64,000 nt of DNA from Psococerastis gibbosa. Taxonomy: Eukaryota > Arthropoda > Insecta > Psocodea > Psocidae. The stretch lies in assembly GCA_963971405.1 (NCBI GenBank), contig OZ020491.1, positions 2,920,910 to 2,984,909 of the forward strand, given 5' to 3'. The position numbers and the translations under genes were made by a program. The stretch's first letter is position 1; each line of letters starts with the position of its first letter. Shown here in pieces: positions 21,926-33,400 of this stretch. Under the pieces are notes generated by a model that ran no database searches, had not been told where the DNA came from, and worked only from the letters and a program-made list of their open reading frames with translations.

Positions 21926-22674
21926 ATATCCTCTAATTCCGAGGTTATGCACTAGGTTGTAGTTTCATCTTTTCCGCTCGAGGTTCAGCTGCGCAGGACT
22001 AACGAGCTAAACGTATGCGGGTAAGCCTTCCAGTGTAAAAGTTTAATCGAGAAGTTGTCCAACTCAGCAGAAGCCCATGAGTGGGAAGTCAGGGGAGTAA
22101 AGGAGGAGGGGGGGGGGGGGGGTTAGTGAGTAGATAGGGGTCAGATGAAAATCAATGTTGCAATGATTGCCTTTATTTGGGCTTAACTGAATCCCTCTCT
22201 CCTTTTTCCCTGAGATTTTTCTTCCGGAATTTCCTTTTCTTGGTTTTGACTGAAGAGAAAGGCTTTTTCGAAATTCCACGTCGGGGAATATCAGTCTGTA
22301 CATTGTTACATCACAAGTCTGGGGGGGCTTTTCCCCACTCCAAAATGTCGAGAGTGATTGAGACGCTTCTGCTAGAAATTGAGAAGGGCCCAAATTTTAT
22401 TGTTGCCCATAGGTATAAAATTGGAACGCTCAATGTCATTGTCTCTGATTTTCCTTTGCGACTGTGCTGAATTTCAAGATTTGTGATGATTTGTGATGTT
22501 CATACCTATGCATTTTTAACTAAAATAATTATATGAGTAAAATAAAATGTCATCGACAGGCATAAAAGAAAGGAATCTTAAACTACACGAGGAACTATTT
22601 AAACCATTCAAATACGATATAATCTTCAAGGTCAGCCTTACAAAAAAAAATTCCTCTTCTTCTTCCCATGCGCC
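21926..22674. other. Unassigned DNA
   Basis: No exon recognised with confidence. A G run of about 15 lies at 22108-22122. Open frames on both strands at 22064-22470 show no domain and no supporting splice sites. Confidence 0.4.
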
Positions 22675-23165
22675 GAAGGGGTCAAAATTTTCGACTCTGA
22701 GATTTCAACGGATTTACGCGCTTTGAGGTCCCAGAAACCAAAAAAAAATGGTTTTTACGAAATATCTGTCTGTCTGTCGCTTTGTCTGTCGCTCAGTCTG
22801 TCGCTCTGTGTGTTTATCGATTTCCGGGCAAACCACTCGGTCGATTTTGAGGATATTTAGCATGTAGATTCACAAAAATCATACCTCGGGATCATTTTTT
22901 TACTTGGGGCTAACTCAATTTTGGGGGATTTATTCTCAAAAAATTCAAAAAAATATATGTACTGTATATATATATTTATCAAAAACTGCTCTAATTATTT
23001 CTTTTAAATTCATATGTATTGTAGTCATTATTAATTTTAACTAAATGCGGGGGGTCACTTGCCCCTTGATAGTTTGCTTGTGGGGGGAAAAAAAATATAA
23101 AAAAAATTTTTCATGCAAAATGACTAAAAAATAATTTTTCTGTGATAGGGGGAATCACTCTGTTG
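22675..23165 (+). mobile_element. Helentron-like family A, truncated copy
   Basis: Same orientation as the copy at 5109. It carries 'gatttcaacggatttacgcg', the CTGT/CGCT tract (22765-22808), 'aaatcatacctcggga' and 'ccccttgatagtttgcttg'. Both termini are missing. Confidence 0.6.
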
Positions 23166-23884
23166 ATAGAAAGTAGAAATAGAACTACAGTTTTTCTACG
23201 GTAGAAATAATGCCATAAGGACATGTGTTAATCGTGTCTTTCTACGGTTTTCTACTACTTGGGGAATCAAAAACAAAGCAAACGGTCGACCATATTTGTT
23301 GTTTTTATTGCTCATATTTAATTATTTAATTTTAAAAATGAGTTGTACAAGACAAATAAATGACAAGAAACAGAAGGAAACATGTAGCAAGAGGTGGACT
23401 GCGGAAGCTGTTAATAAGTTCCTCGAGATATTAATAGCCAAAGTACAAGAAACTTAATTTGGAGGTAAGTTGCGTGTGTTTATATCAAAATTAAATATGC
23501 TGCTTACATTATTTGCTGTTGATACCCATCTGAAAATCGCCGAAACATACTAGGAATTAGGATTACAATTGACTGTTATTAACACGTAAGTTTTACGCTT
23601 CAAAAAGCCGCAGACACAACTACTTCGTTCTTTTGAAGTACGTAGGTACTGTACTTATGCCTCATGTTTTGCATTTGTTCGGGTATTTAGGTAAATTATT
23701 CCTTAGGGCTATTCTGCAGGAAATTTGGAGTTACTGAACATTTGAATACGGCGTTCAGTAATTTTGCTACGAATAATAATATTGGTGTGGTGCATGGATT
23801 CTATATTATTGAATGCAGTTAGGTCTACACATCTCCGGTTTTTCTTTCTGTTTCAGAAACCAACCGCCCAGACAACAACAAAAA
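23166..23884. other. Unassigned DNA
   Basis: Contains a small inverted pair built on 'gtagaaa..tctac' at 23170-23260. No exon, RNA or shared repeat recognised. Confidence 0.35.
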
Positions 23885-24150
23885 GAATGACGCTAACGAC
23901 CCAATCAGAAATGAGAGCACCTGCGCACCGAACCATACCTGCACCACAGCACCAGTCAGTCAGTCAGTTGCTACGATACCTCCGCGATACGACCTTAGAA
24001 GTATAGGTGTACGTAACTCCACTGAAGATGTCGTACGCAGTTGTTGACGAAACGTTTGGAAGCCTACTTTGAAATCGACCACGGCCTATTAGCCCGGATT
24101 CTTGTGTCCCCTTATTAGACTCCAACCGTGAAAGCCTTCGTTATTATATT
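23885..24150 (+). mobile_element. Retroelement fragment with hammerhead-like core, family P, copy 2
   Basis: Longest copy of the family. It carries 'ccactgaagatgtcgtacg' (24019-24037) and 'tgacgaaacgtttggaagcc' (24045-24064), then 'cgaccacggcctattagc' and a right end 'cgtgaaagccttcgttat'. The minus-strand copy at the window's right edge matches across this whole length. The element class is not certain; a Penelope-like or retrozyme origin is suggested only by the core motif. Confidence 0.5.
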
Positions 24151-24444
24151 GAATTCAAAATGTGTCGTTCGATACAATTTAAGTGTTATTTTATTATTCT
24201 ATTGTCAAATCAATAAAACATTGAACCATATTTGCTTTGTATATAGGCCTTAATACATTAGTTATTCAATTTGCTTGCATTAGTTATGATACTATTTATA
24301 CGAATTGTTAATGCTGCTGGCGTAAGTCAATCATTGAAAGAGAACGAACGGTCTAGCTATAAAATACTTATAATTGACAGAGGCTGCATCATAGCTTTAA
24401 AACTGTTTCCATGAGCACCTTCCTTTTTTCTGGTACCGGCTGTA

Positions 24445-24690
24445 TTATCTTGTACATCTTGCGCTTTGATGGCATAATTTTGTTTGCGTGAGTAGGAACT
24501 CTCCACAACCGTCTAAGTAGCCAATACAATGAGGCAGCTCGTGAATTTTTGCATTGACGATTTCTCTTCTTTCCTCTTCAATTGGCCAATGCAAAACTCT
24601 CATGAACATGTTAAACCGCACATTTCGTCGTGGACTCGTGGCTCGGAAGCACGTTGGTCCACCACTCCTTAGATTTAGGAACAGACCCAA
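24445..24690 (-). pseudogene. Possible PIF/Harbinger transposase fragment
   Basis: The minus-strand frame of about 80 residues contains VLHWPIEEERREIV, then LPHCIGYLDGC. The order W-P-x-x-E-x-x-x-I followed about 20 residues later by C-I-G-x-L-D-G is the pattern around the first catalytic aspartate of PIF/Harbinger DDE transposases. Nothing beyond this aspartate is preserved in frame, so it is a relic at best. It would be a relative of the enzyme that moves the 3-bp-TSD MITEs in this window, but that link is inference. Confidence 0.4.
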
Positions 24691-24794
24691 TGCAAAAGCG
24701 TACGCTATAGGCCTACCGTATTGACATGACCACAGAAATATCGTCGATGGCTTGACTTAGTATTTCTTCCTCCTCTTCAAAATTCTCGCACATC

Positions 24795-25112
24795 ATTGCA
24801 GTTGTAGAAGACTACTTGATGCATCATATATCGTACTAGGAATCATATAATAGGAAATATTAAATTTTACTATGCTTTCCATCATAAAAAGCATTGGGGA
24901 CTAAAATTTCGCGTAAAATAAATTTAGAATCTTTGGAAAAACTACAAAACAGAAAAGTAAAAATACCATTAAGATAATATGATGAACGAAGTAGTCTTCT
25001 ACAACTAAAGCGAGCCAAATTGTTAATAATTTATTGTTATAAGTTAATGAAATATGAAAAGTAGTCTATTCAATTTTGGGAGGCCAATTTTCTACATAGC
25101 ACGTCCTCTTAA
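24795..25112. mobile_element. Inverted-repeat MITE, family J, copy 2 (left-truncated)
   Basis: Carries 'gttgtagaagactacttgat' (24801-24820) and its complement (24989-25008). Its right edge CACGTCCTCTTAA (25100-25112) matches copy 1. The left outer arm is missing. Confidence 0.6.
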
Positions 25113-25179
25113 TACTTAATAATAATATTAATTTCAAGGTAGTTCTGAATTAGACTCTATAACATTTATTCGATTTTTT

Positions 25180-26075
25180 TTAGGGAGATTCATCTACATA
25201 TTGAGATGGCGACCAATGTTCGACTTCCGGAATATTTCTTCACAACTTTTCATTTCATGACCCCCTGAGCCTAAATATATATATATATATATACATATGT
25301 AAATCGATTTTAGGAAACACTCTAACTTCCGTAACTATTATCCGATTTGGATGGAACTTGGCACAAAATTGATCATACAAATGCCTTGATCGAGTTCGTT
25401 AACCAGCTAGATCCGCTGTGTAGTTATAAGATGGCGGCCGATTGAAAACTTATATAATTCATATCTCAGTCAATATTGGTCACAGAGGAATGAATTAAAA
25501 TCTGACTGAAAGATCGTATTATTATCTACGATAATGGTAATTTACACTTTTTACGACAAATTAACGATTTTAAGATTACGTCCAGTCAAAGTAAAAATAA
25601 TTTAATAAGTAAAAGTTCACAGTCGTCATAGTTTGAAACACAAGAGTGTTTTGTGTGTTGATGTTGTGATCGGGAAAATAATGGAGTTTTTTTATTTTCT
25701 ATTACACATAGCGTCAGGGGCGTAAAGTTGGGTGGGGGGCACGGTCCAACTTCCCCCCCCCCCCCCAGCTTCGAGCATTGTAAGACGTGGTCCTTACTTC
25801 ATAGTCCCCTCTGCAGCAATATGAATATAAGCATTCTTTTTTTAGCTTTGTAAAATCTACAGCTATACTTTACAACTATTAAAAAATGCGTAAAACTCTA
25901 CAATTTTTCTATTATATTATAAATTTTTCCTTCAATCCTGCCTGATGACGTCATAAGGTCTACTTAGTTTTGCCCCCGCCATCATTCTAAAACTTTACGC
26001 CTCTGGGTAGCGTAGAGGAAAAGCAGGGTCTGCGGAATCTCCCTACACCTGATCGGCCATAGCCGAAAGGGAGTT
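25180..26075 (+). repeat. Unclassified repeat, family L, longest copy
   Basis: Starts 'tagggagattcatctacat' and runs through an AT dinucleotide tract, 'ttaggaaacactctaacttc', 'acacaagagtgttttgtgtg' and 'gtagaggaaaagcagggtc', ending 'catagccgaaagggag'. Without the nested hAT-like insert it is about 600 bp. Partial copies lie at 1678, 7423, 11265, 21027 and 45290. No ORF and no clear class. Confidence 0.6.
25715..26005. mobile_element. hAT-like MITE nested in family L repeat
   Basis: 291 bp with 15-bp inverted termini: CAGGGGCGTAAAGTT at the left and AACTTTACGCCTCTG at the right. The flanking octamers catagcgt and ggtagcgt differ at two positions. The uninterrupted site (catagcgtagaggaaaagc) can be seen in other family L copies, which confirms the insertion. 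CAG-starting termini and 8-bp duplications point to hAT. A C run of about 13 lies inside. Confidence 0.75.
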
Positions 26076-26726
26076 TTTTTTTTTTAATTAATTTCATAAT
26101 ATTTTATTAATATTTATATTAATTATTTATATGAATTTAGTTAAGTAATTACTATTCATTACAAATGCAGCAACACTTAGTAGTAAGTATGAAGTAAGCC
26201 CCCATAAGGAGGACCTATAATAGGTCTAATTTAAAAAAAAACAACAATTCAAAATTCCACAGCTTAGTCTGGCTGTCCGAAGCTGATAGAATCTTCATTA
26301 CTCGCAGCCAAGCCAGCGTACACCATGAGATAATAATTCATTGGGAAAGCTTGAATTCCGACAATGTCGGAGAATATAATATGTCGCAGCGGCATACTGC
26401 AGGTGACTTGTAATAATGCCTTGTTTACCCTCCCACCGCATCCGCGGTCTGCCGCGTCTCCTATGCCAGCTGCCAGAACAGCATTTGCGGTCTTGAGATC
26501 GTACACTATGCTTCCCCACCTCTAATTCTTCGTATAGGGGTAGGGGGTGGGGGGTTGGCTTACCTTTCAATTTAACATCTGGGGCCTCTGCAATAATCTG
26601 ACTATGCAACTGATCTAGACTTCATCTGGAACAAACTATATTATGTTGTTGGCCAAGTACAGAAAAAAGAAATACCACCTTGATGGGCTTTTATGAATAA
26701 TATAGCTTACAGTCATGGAAGAAATA
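26076..26726. other. Unassigned DNA
   Basis: No exon recognised. The overlapping minus-strand frames at 26264-26609 are not conserved-looking and lack splice context. Confidence 0.35.
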
Positions 26727-27635
26727 ACCGGTCCGAGTTTACTCGAACATGCTTTCCAATTTATCAAAATTAGTAGATAGAGAAAATGAGTAATTTCACG
26801 GTAAATAATTTTCCTATGGTTAAATTTCAGATATCTCGGAGGGGAGGGGGGAGTGGGGGGGTTGTCCCACTGACGTCACTGGAGGTGAGGTAAATTCTAG
26901 ATAGGTCAGACCAACACATTACCACACAGCAATACTGGCAGGGCACGCAATGCATTTGAGCGTGAATTTTCTATCATTTTTTCAAAAAAACATTTTTTTT
27001 ACAAAACCAAATACCTTTATGGGAAAGCAACCTGGCCGGTTTTGTTACTCAATTTAACACCTAAAACATACCTGAAAGAAGAAATCATCGATAGATAGGT
27101 TTCGCCAAAAAATTATTTTTTAGTCATTTGTCATAAAAATTTAGTTATTTTTATATTTTACCCCCAGAAGCAAACTATCAAGGGGCAACCGACCCCCCGC
27201 ATTTTATCAACGTTAATAACAACTACAATATATGTGAATTTAAAAGAAATCGTTTGAGCCGATTTTGGGAAATAATTTTTTAGACGTTTTTTGGAGTTTT
27301 CTTAGAATAAAACCCCTTCAAATTGAGTTAGCCTCAAATTAAAAAAAATATTCCGAGGCATGATTTTTGTAAACCTACATGCAAAATTTCATCAAAATCG
27401 ACCGAGTAGTTTGCCCAGAAATCGACGCACAGACAGAGAGACATAGGCTACAGACAGACAGACAGACAAACAGACAGAGCGACAGACAGACATTTCGTAA
27501 AAACTACTTTTTTGGGTTCCTGATGGGACCTCAAAACGTGTAATTCCGTTGAAATCTCGGAATCGGAAATTTCGACCATTAGGCCTACAAAGCTTTCCTT
27601 ATACTACGCATAAATTGGAAAGCAATAATAAGAAC
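26727..27635 (-). mobile_element. Helentron-like family A, full-length copy
   Basis: About 0.91 kb in the opposite orientation to 5109-6022. The hairpin CGAGTTTACTCG is at 26735-26746 and the subterminal repeat GCTTTCCAATTTAT at 26751-26764. The CAGA/GACA tract lies at about 27430-27492 and the other end ATAAATTGGAAAGCAAT at 27610-27626. The flank next to the hairpin end differs from the other copies, which fixes that boundary at the CCGG. Confidence 0.7.
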
Positions 27636-27794
27636 ACGAAACTCGGAGCTTTTCACTAACTTCTATATATTATGCCTCTTCTGATTATTGCAGGAGTAAC
27701 AGGCGAAGCACAGAATCGCAAGGAGTGGGAGAGAACCTGCTGTATCGCTGGCCCCACCGAGGGATTAAAGCGAGGCAAAAGTAAAGTATAAATT

Positions 27795-27975
27795 TAGTAT
27801 TTCAATGTCTGGACATGTAGAGTAGTGGTATAAACTCTGACATTCACCCGAAAGGTTGTTGGCTCGAGTCCCACACTTGCTACATTTTCTGGCCATGCTT
27901 TGGAGGGAATGTAAAGCTGGTGGTCCCGGGCTTTCCTAGTTGAGTATAGGTTGGCTTTGAAATAGAACAGAAAAG
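27795..27975 (+). mobile_element. tRNA-derived SINE, family B, copy 3
   Basis: Plus orientation. Head 'ggacatgtagagtagtggta' (27814-27833), a diverged box B 'ggctcgagtccc' (27861-27872), and tail ending 'aatagaacagaaaagtcaa'. The tail shows that the SINE end is the sequence seen alone at 46540-46580 and 51967-51995. Confidence 0.75.
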
Positions 27976-28992
27976 TCAATATTTATTGATTGATTGATTT
28001 AATAAATGTGACGAAACATGTAACATTAGTCCTACACATAATTATTACATTTTGAGTACCTAACATTAGTCGTTCTGGTAGTAGGCTACAAACCCTAAGC
28101 CTATATCTCGTAAATTAATTAATAAAAATTGCCTTTTTGACATATTTGGTTCCAAAATAGTCAGTATTCAAAACAAGAATTTTTCTACTCATCCAACGGC
28201 TTCCCACGCCAGTACTGAAAGGGTCAAGAATGGAGAAAATCATATTATTCTCTTTTCTCCATTTGCACGCAACATTTTCATAAATTACAGACTGTTAGGA
28301 TATGCCTATAGGAACAAGGATTAAGTTCTATACCGACGGATTTTTACTGTGGCGAAAGGTTGTTTTGGAAATGGCGGCAGATGCAGTAAGTATCCTAGTT
28401 GTAATATTTTGAAATCACAGAAAATCAGAAGCAGAATCGTTGGTAGTTATCGTATAACATGGGAAATACCATTGAATGAGTATTCTTGTATTTATTTGTT
28501 TATTTATTGGCCCTCCTGGCCCTCTCTTACACTCAACTCTGCGTAAGATATCAAGATATCAGTAAAGTTAAAATCTGATTTCCGATCAAAAATTCTCTTG
28601 GGGGCAAGGTTCAATCGTAAAAAACCTTGAAAAAATAATTATTGGCCTAGTTTTCTCTATATAATGTTCGAAGGTAACCGGAAAGGTTAGGTAAAGTAAA
28701 GGAGTAAGGAAATGATAAGAAAAATAATAAAGAAGGGTAAATGTTTCTATATCCCTACAAAATTATGGTTATGTAATTCTGATAGAAACTAGGCTTTATC
28801 GCACCCTGTGTACGCCAATTATGGCCCCTCACTGCATTTCCAATTATTATCTCATTCGTATAGAACTTAAAAAAAAAAAAAAAAAAAACAATGTGGATTC
28901 ACGGGTCCATTCCCAATATGGCACCCATACTAATAAGATGATCAAGCATTAGCAATAATTTATCCACCAAAATTAATGAGAGCATTGAATTC
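27976..28992. other. Unassigned DNA with one exon-like start
   Basis: No gene confirmed. At 28371-28385 there is ATGGCGGCAGATGCA directly followed by GTAAGTATCC, which would suit a first coding exon with a strong donor site, but no following exon was found. A short family B fragment (ctctcttacactcaactct) lies at about 28520-28545. A poly-A run of about 19 is at 28870-28888. Confidence 0.35.
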
Positions 28993-29150
28993 AAGGCTGT
29001 GCCCAGGGGGTCGGTCCAAGGGATCCGGACCCCCTCCGAAATAAAAGGGCCTTTACACAGTTACACTGGATAGAATGGACTTTCATTAATAAAATAAGTA
29101 AAAACAATTTTTTTTTACCCCCTCTCAAACAACGACCTGGGCTCGGCCTT
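28993..29150. mobile_element. Short TIR element, family T, copy 2
   Basis: 158 bp with inverted termini AAGGCTGTGCCCAGG and CCTGGGCTCGGCCTT. It is in the opposite orientation to copy 1 (12241-12376). Non-coding. Confidence 0.7.
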
Positions 29151-30334
29151 GATGGAATTACATACGAAAATGATTCGTTGCCATGACGATGTTCTCCGTC
29201 TGTAAGGTAAGTGTGGGCGCCATTCATATCGGAATCAACCCACCATTCACAGAGTATTCGTTATAGGAAAGTTCTCTTTTAGAAATTTTAGCCACTAAAG
29301 TCACCTTTCTAAGAATAAGCCTACTGGCTACCATGCAATGTACGGTAGCACTACCGACTACGATGGTACGTTGCTCCTGGTCGCGGCTTGTTGTACATTG
29401 TCTTGAAGGTTCAAAAATTGTGATTGAACTCGCCCAACAACAGATAAAAAGGTGCGGCAAAAAAACGTCGCAAAGCTGTAAATGGAGAAATAAGTGAAGC
29501 TGGTTGGAAATTGGGTGTCCATCGGAAGCAGACTACCCGAAAGGTTGGGATTACATATGAAAATAAAGAGGGGGCTCGATGATCAAAATTAAGGTCAAAC
29601 CGGAGACGTTTGACCTTGAACATTGAGCATCAGAGATAAGTACCAACGAAAAAAATATCGAAGTCTTACACACTGCAGCATAGCAAAGCGGATACCGGGA
29701 CCCGGTCAAAAACTCTGTAGTTTAGTAGTTAGCCTGTGCAGGCTATTTCCCCGCCGAATTGCGTATACTTATTATATGCAGGGTACACGTAGCAGCCATA
29801 TTGATAACGGTCTGTTGCCACGGGATGGTTAAATATCCATTTTATAAACAAAGCCCCGCTTCGCGTATCTGTTATGTATTTCACGTTTTACTATTTCAAG
29901 TAATTGCAGTTTTACATATTGCTGGCGCTTTACTGTCAAATTAAGTGTTCATATTGTCAATTGTAAGCATGTAATGACAAAAGTTGGAGGTTCTCTTCCC
30001 TGTGGGGCACGTAATAATGTTTTAAGAGGCATGTTTTTAAATGCTTCATGCACGAATTTGAGACCAATAGTAATAGTAATTTATGTACAATTGCATGGCG
30101 TAAGCATGTCTACGCTTATACTTGTCCCTTCTATCGATTATTACTATGCCCCTGCGGTTTAAAACGTGTATTAGGAACCCTCTGCAAAGTCATTTCCAGG
30201 CCAGTCACGTGACCCCCTCCAGTTTGGCCTTAATTGAAACATATAAAGTATAGAATTAAACATAAGTCATCAAATAAATGTAAAACTTTTGAAAACCACT
30301 TGAAAACGTGAATGATTAGGTTGGTACTTTTTTC
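29151..30334. other. Unassigned DNA upstream of RNPS1
   Basis: No exon was assigned. Small open frames on both strands (for example around 29224-29832) have no recognisable domain. The stretch does not match other repeats in the window. Confidence 0.4.
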
Positions 30335-30471
30335 CCGCCAAATGTTTAAGAATCGATTCTCGAATTGACCAAAACAAAGCGAAAATCTCGTTCGGCCATT
30401 TTGAAAACAGAAAAATTGATTTGTTGTAGTTATAACAAGCTCATTTATTAAATAATTGTCTGATTATTTTA
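30335..30471 (+). promoter_or_regulatory. Putative RNPS1 promoter and 5' untranslated exon
   Basis: The first exon must end at 30473. It is followed by a strong donor (GTAAGTA) and holds only the first two bases of the start codon. Upstream are an E2F-like TTTCCCGCC at about 30333-30342 and 'cggccattttgaaaac' near 30395-30409, resembling a YY1-type site. No TATA box is at a fitting distance, as is common for housekeeping genes. The transcription start is not determined. Confidence 0.35.
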
Positions 30472-33400
30472 ATGTAAGTATTACATTTTATAGCATTATT
30501 CAACACTTTACGTGTTCGTAAAGTTAGTCTAATTAATTTTAAAACCATATTCTTATGGTAAACAATTTTTGTTTATGTTCAGGGCGCGCGATCCCCGTGA
30601 GAAAAATGCCGACACCGAGGCTTCGGGGAAGGAAAAGAAAGAGAAGCATAAAGAAAAAAAGAAACGATCTGGCTCTGCTGGCTCGTCGTCTAGTGGGACC
30701 GGCAGCAGTAGTGACAGGTAATTTCCAATCAATCAATCTTTGAGTCTTTGCCCATGTAAATCTTGGTCAATTAAGCCTAATAATGCACTCCAGAAAAATG
30801 ATATCATAATGTTAATATACCTATTTCGTATCCACCGAGAAATTACATCAAATCAAAATCAAATGTCGCATGTGAGAAAGCTTTCTTTTTAGGAGCAGAA
30901 AAACTAACGTGTCTTATTTATTTACTGCTTCCTTCCTATTGGCTGTTGACAAGGTGTATTCATTAATTTTGGTCGATATGGTCTGTTAACCTGTAATGCT
31001 GTAAATCGCATTTTTGGACGTATACGACATTTTGTAGTATCAGCGACGATTTGTTAATTGGTTGAGCACGGTTGAACCCCGGATCGGTTGGTTGCAAGCA
31101 TTTCCCTTCATATAGTAGAAGTAGACCCAGTTGCAAAAAAACATAATTGCTATACCAAGCAGAATAATATTTAATTTTATTATTTCTCGACCCGGCTTTG
31201 TTATGAAACCTTCTATTAATTTGCGTATATTTGACATGGATTTTACTATTTTTTAACTCCTCTTATTGCAGTATACGTTGTCGTCCAGTTGGCGTAAAGA
31301 ATCCCTTATATTTATTTATTGATTCATTACTTCGTTTTATAAGTTTATAACAGCGATGTGTATTGGTTAGGCGCCCATTCGACCGACCGGCTAGGGCGAT
31401 TTAGAAAACGGTGACTTGGTAGCAGACATTCAAGACTTAGGTGGCGTTTCCACCGACCTCGCATTGCAGAATGCAAATGACATTGACGGAAATTAGAATT
31501 TTTCTTTTTATAGAAATCTATTAAAATGTTTGTACTTAACATATCCCATGACGCCATTTTTTTATTTTAGTTCAAAGTTTGTGATTTTACTGTATTATCA
31601 CTGATCAATTTTAACTATGCATAGAGGAAAATAAACATTTCCGCCAATTCTGCAATGCGAGGTCGGTGGAAACCCCGCCTAAGTCTTGAATGTCTGCTAC
31701 CACGGCACTGTTTTTGTAAATAGCCCTAGCCGGTCGGTGGAATGGGTGCCTTAGCAAGTTAAAACTGCAAAAGGATCAATTGCGCATACCACACTAAAGG
31801 TGAAAAGGCCTAATTCAGTTCCTACTTCCTGAACGCACCCTGCCATTAATATTGAATTAGAGTGTGTCTATATTGAAACATGTTCTGGATTAGATGCTAC
31901 CTAAAATATTATCACAGCACAATCAGTGCGTCATAAACTTCAGTTTAACCTATGCCCTTTGGTATATAGTTAACCATAGGGCGGTTATAGCGGTGTGTCA
32001 TCCTTTATTTGCTCGGCCATAATGCAATATGCTGCTTCTAATAAGTGCTTTAAAGCAGATCCCAAATTTCCCAACGAGAAGTGTCTTAACTGCCGCTAGG
32101 AGAATATTGTAAAGGCCAGTGGCCGTCGTTGGGGCTTTGTTTAATACTTAATCGGATTCGACAGATTATGCGCATTTTATGTTGCATAGACCTTAGTCTA
32201 GACTCTTAGAGTGCCCTAAACAGCACCTACATGTGTTGTGAATAAAATTACTAAATTGTGACGACTTTATGGTGATGACGTCATTTTATCATTATGGTTT
32301 ATAGTGTTATGGTTCCTTATGTTTAGGCCATTGTATGTTAATGTAATAATGTTTTATGTAATGCTAGCCGTTTTTAATTTTTTGTCTTCTGATTTTTAAG
32401 TGCACTCCCCACAAGCACTGTACTTCAGTGGCCCGTTGCTACGGCCGCTTTTGCATACAACTGTAATCATTGGGTATATTGATAAAACTCTTAAAGCCCT
32501 TTTATGGATCCCATACCTCCTCATCATCCAAAAACCACTTCTGATGGAATTGAAATTAATTTGAATTCGGTAAATTGTTATAATCATAGTCTTGTATATA
32601 TTTGTAGTTCCTCTGGAAGTAGTTCGGGGTCCTCCAGTCGCTCCGGGAGTTCCTCTTCTTCCAGTTCCGGCTCCTCCTCTCGATCCAGCTCGTCTTCCAG
32701 CAGTTCCAGCTCTTCGTCAGCGAGCTCAGCGTCAAAGCCCAAAATAAAACGCAAGTACGTATCGTACGCTTTAAACATCTTAGCTACTGGGTAGATGCAA
32801 ATCATAGCCTGTATACTATCCCATAAGTTCATTTAATCGATCAAAAAAGCCTGTAACAGCAACTGGTGGGATACAATCCATCAACCTCCCGTTTCCATGA
32901 CAGTTCATATGCCAATTAAATAAATAAATGAAATAAGCATTTACTATACGTCTAATAACATGCAAATCTTCTACAGAAATTTTTTGTGTATTTTAAATTC
33001 TTTCATGGTACAATTTTGTTTTGTCTAAATTTTGTTTAAATTACATATAGTAGACGGTAATACACAAACTACAATATAAAGACAAAACATCCTGCAGCCC
33101 ATAGATTTATTGATAATTACATGAACTTATTGTTTTTAAACTAAATGAAAAGTAATTTTTAAATAGGCGATAGTGTGGTTCTGTATAGTATTATGTAATA
33201 TTGTACAATTGGGTGATAAGAGCTGCTTAAAGCTGACTGCTCAAAATGTCTTGTAAACAAGAAATTTTGCTGATTTTATGACGAAACTAATTTATTGCTC
33301 GTTGCAGATACAAAGATAAAGTGAACAGATAAAAAACTTATACAAAATAAAAGTTATCGCAGGAAGTTTATATTTTCTGAACTGAAATATTATTACGTTA

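Noticed and set aside
32584..32832. Acidic minus-strand frame rich in E and L
   Set aside because: It is the antisense of the poly-serine exon of RNPS1, whose sense splice phases fit exactly.
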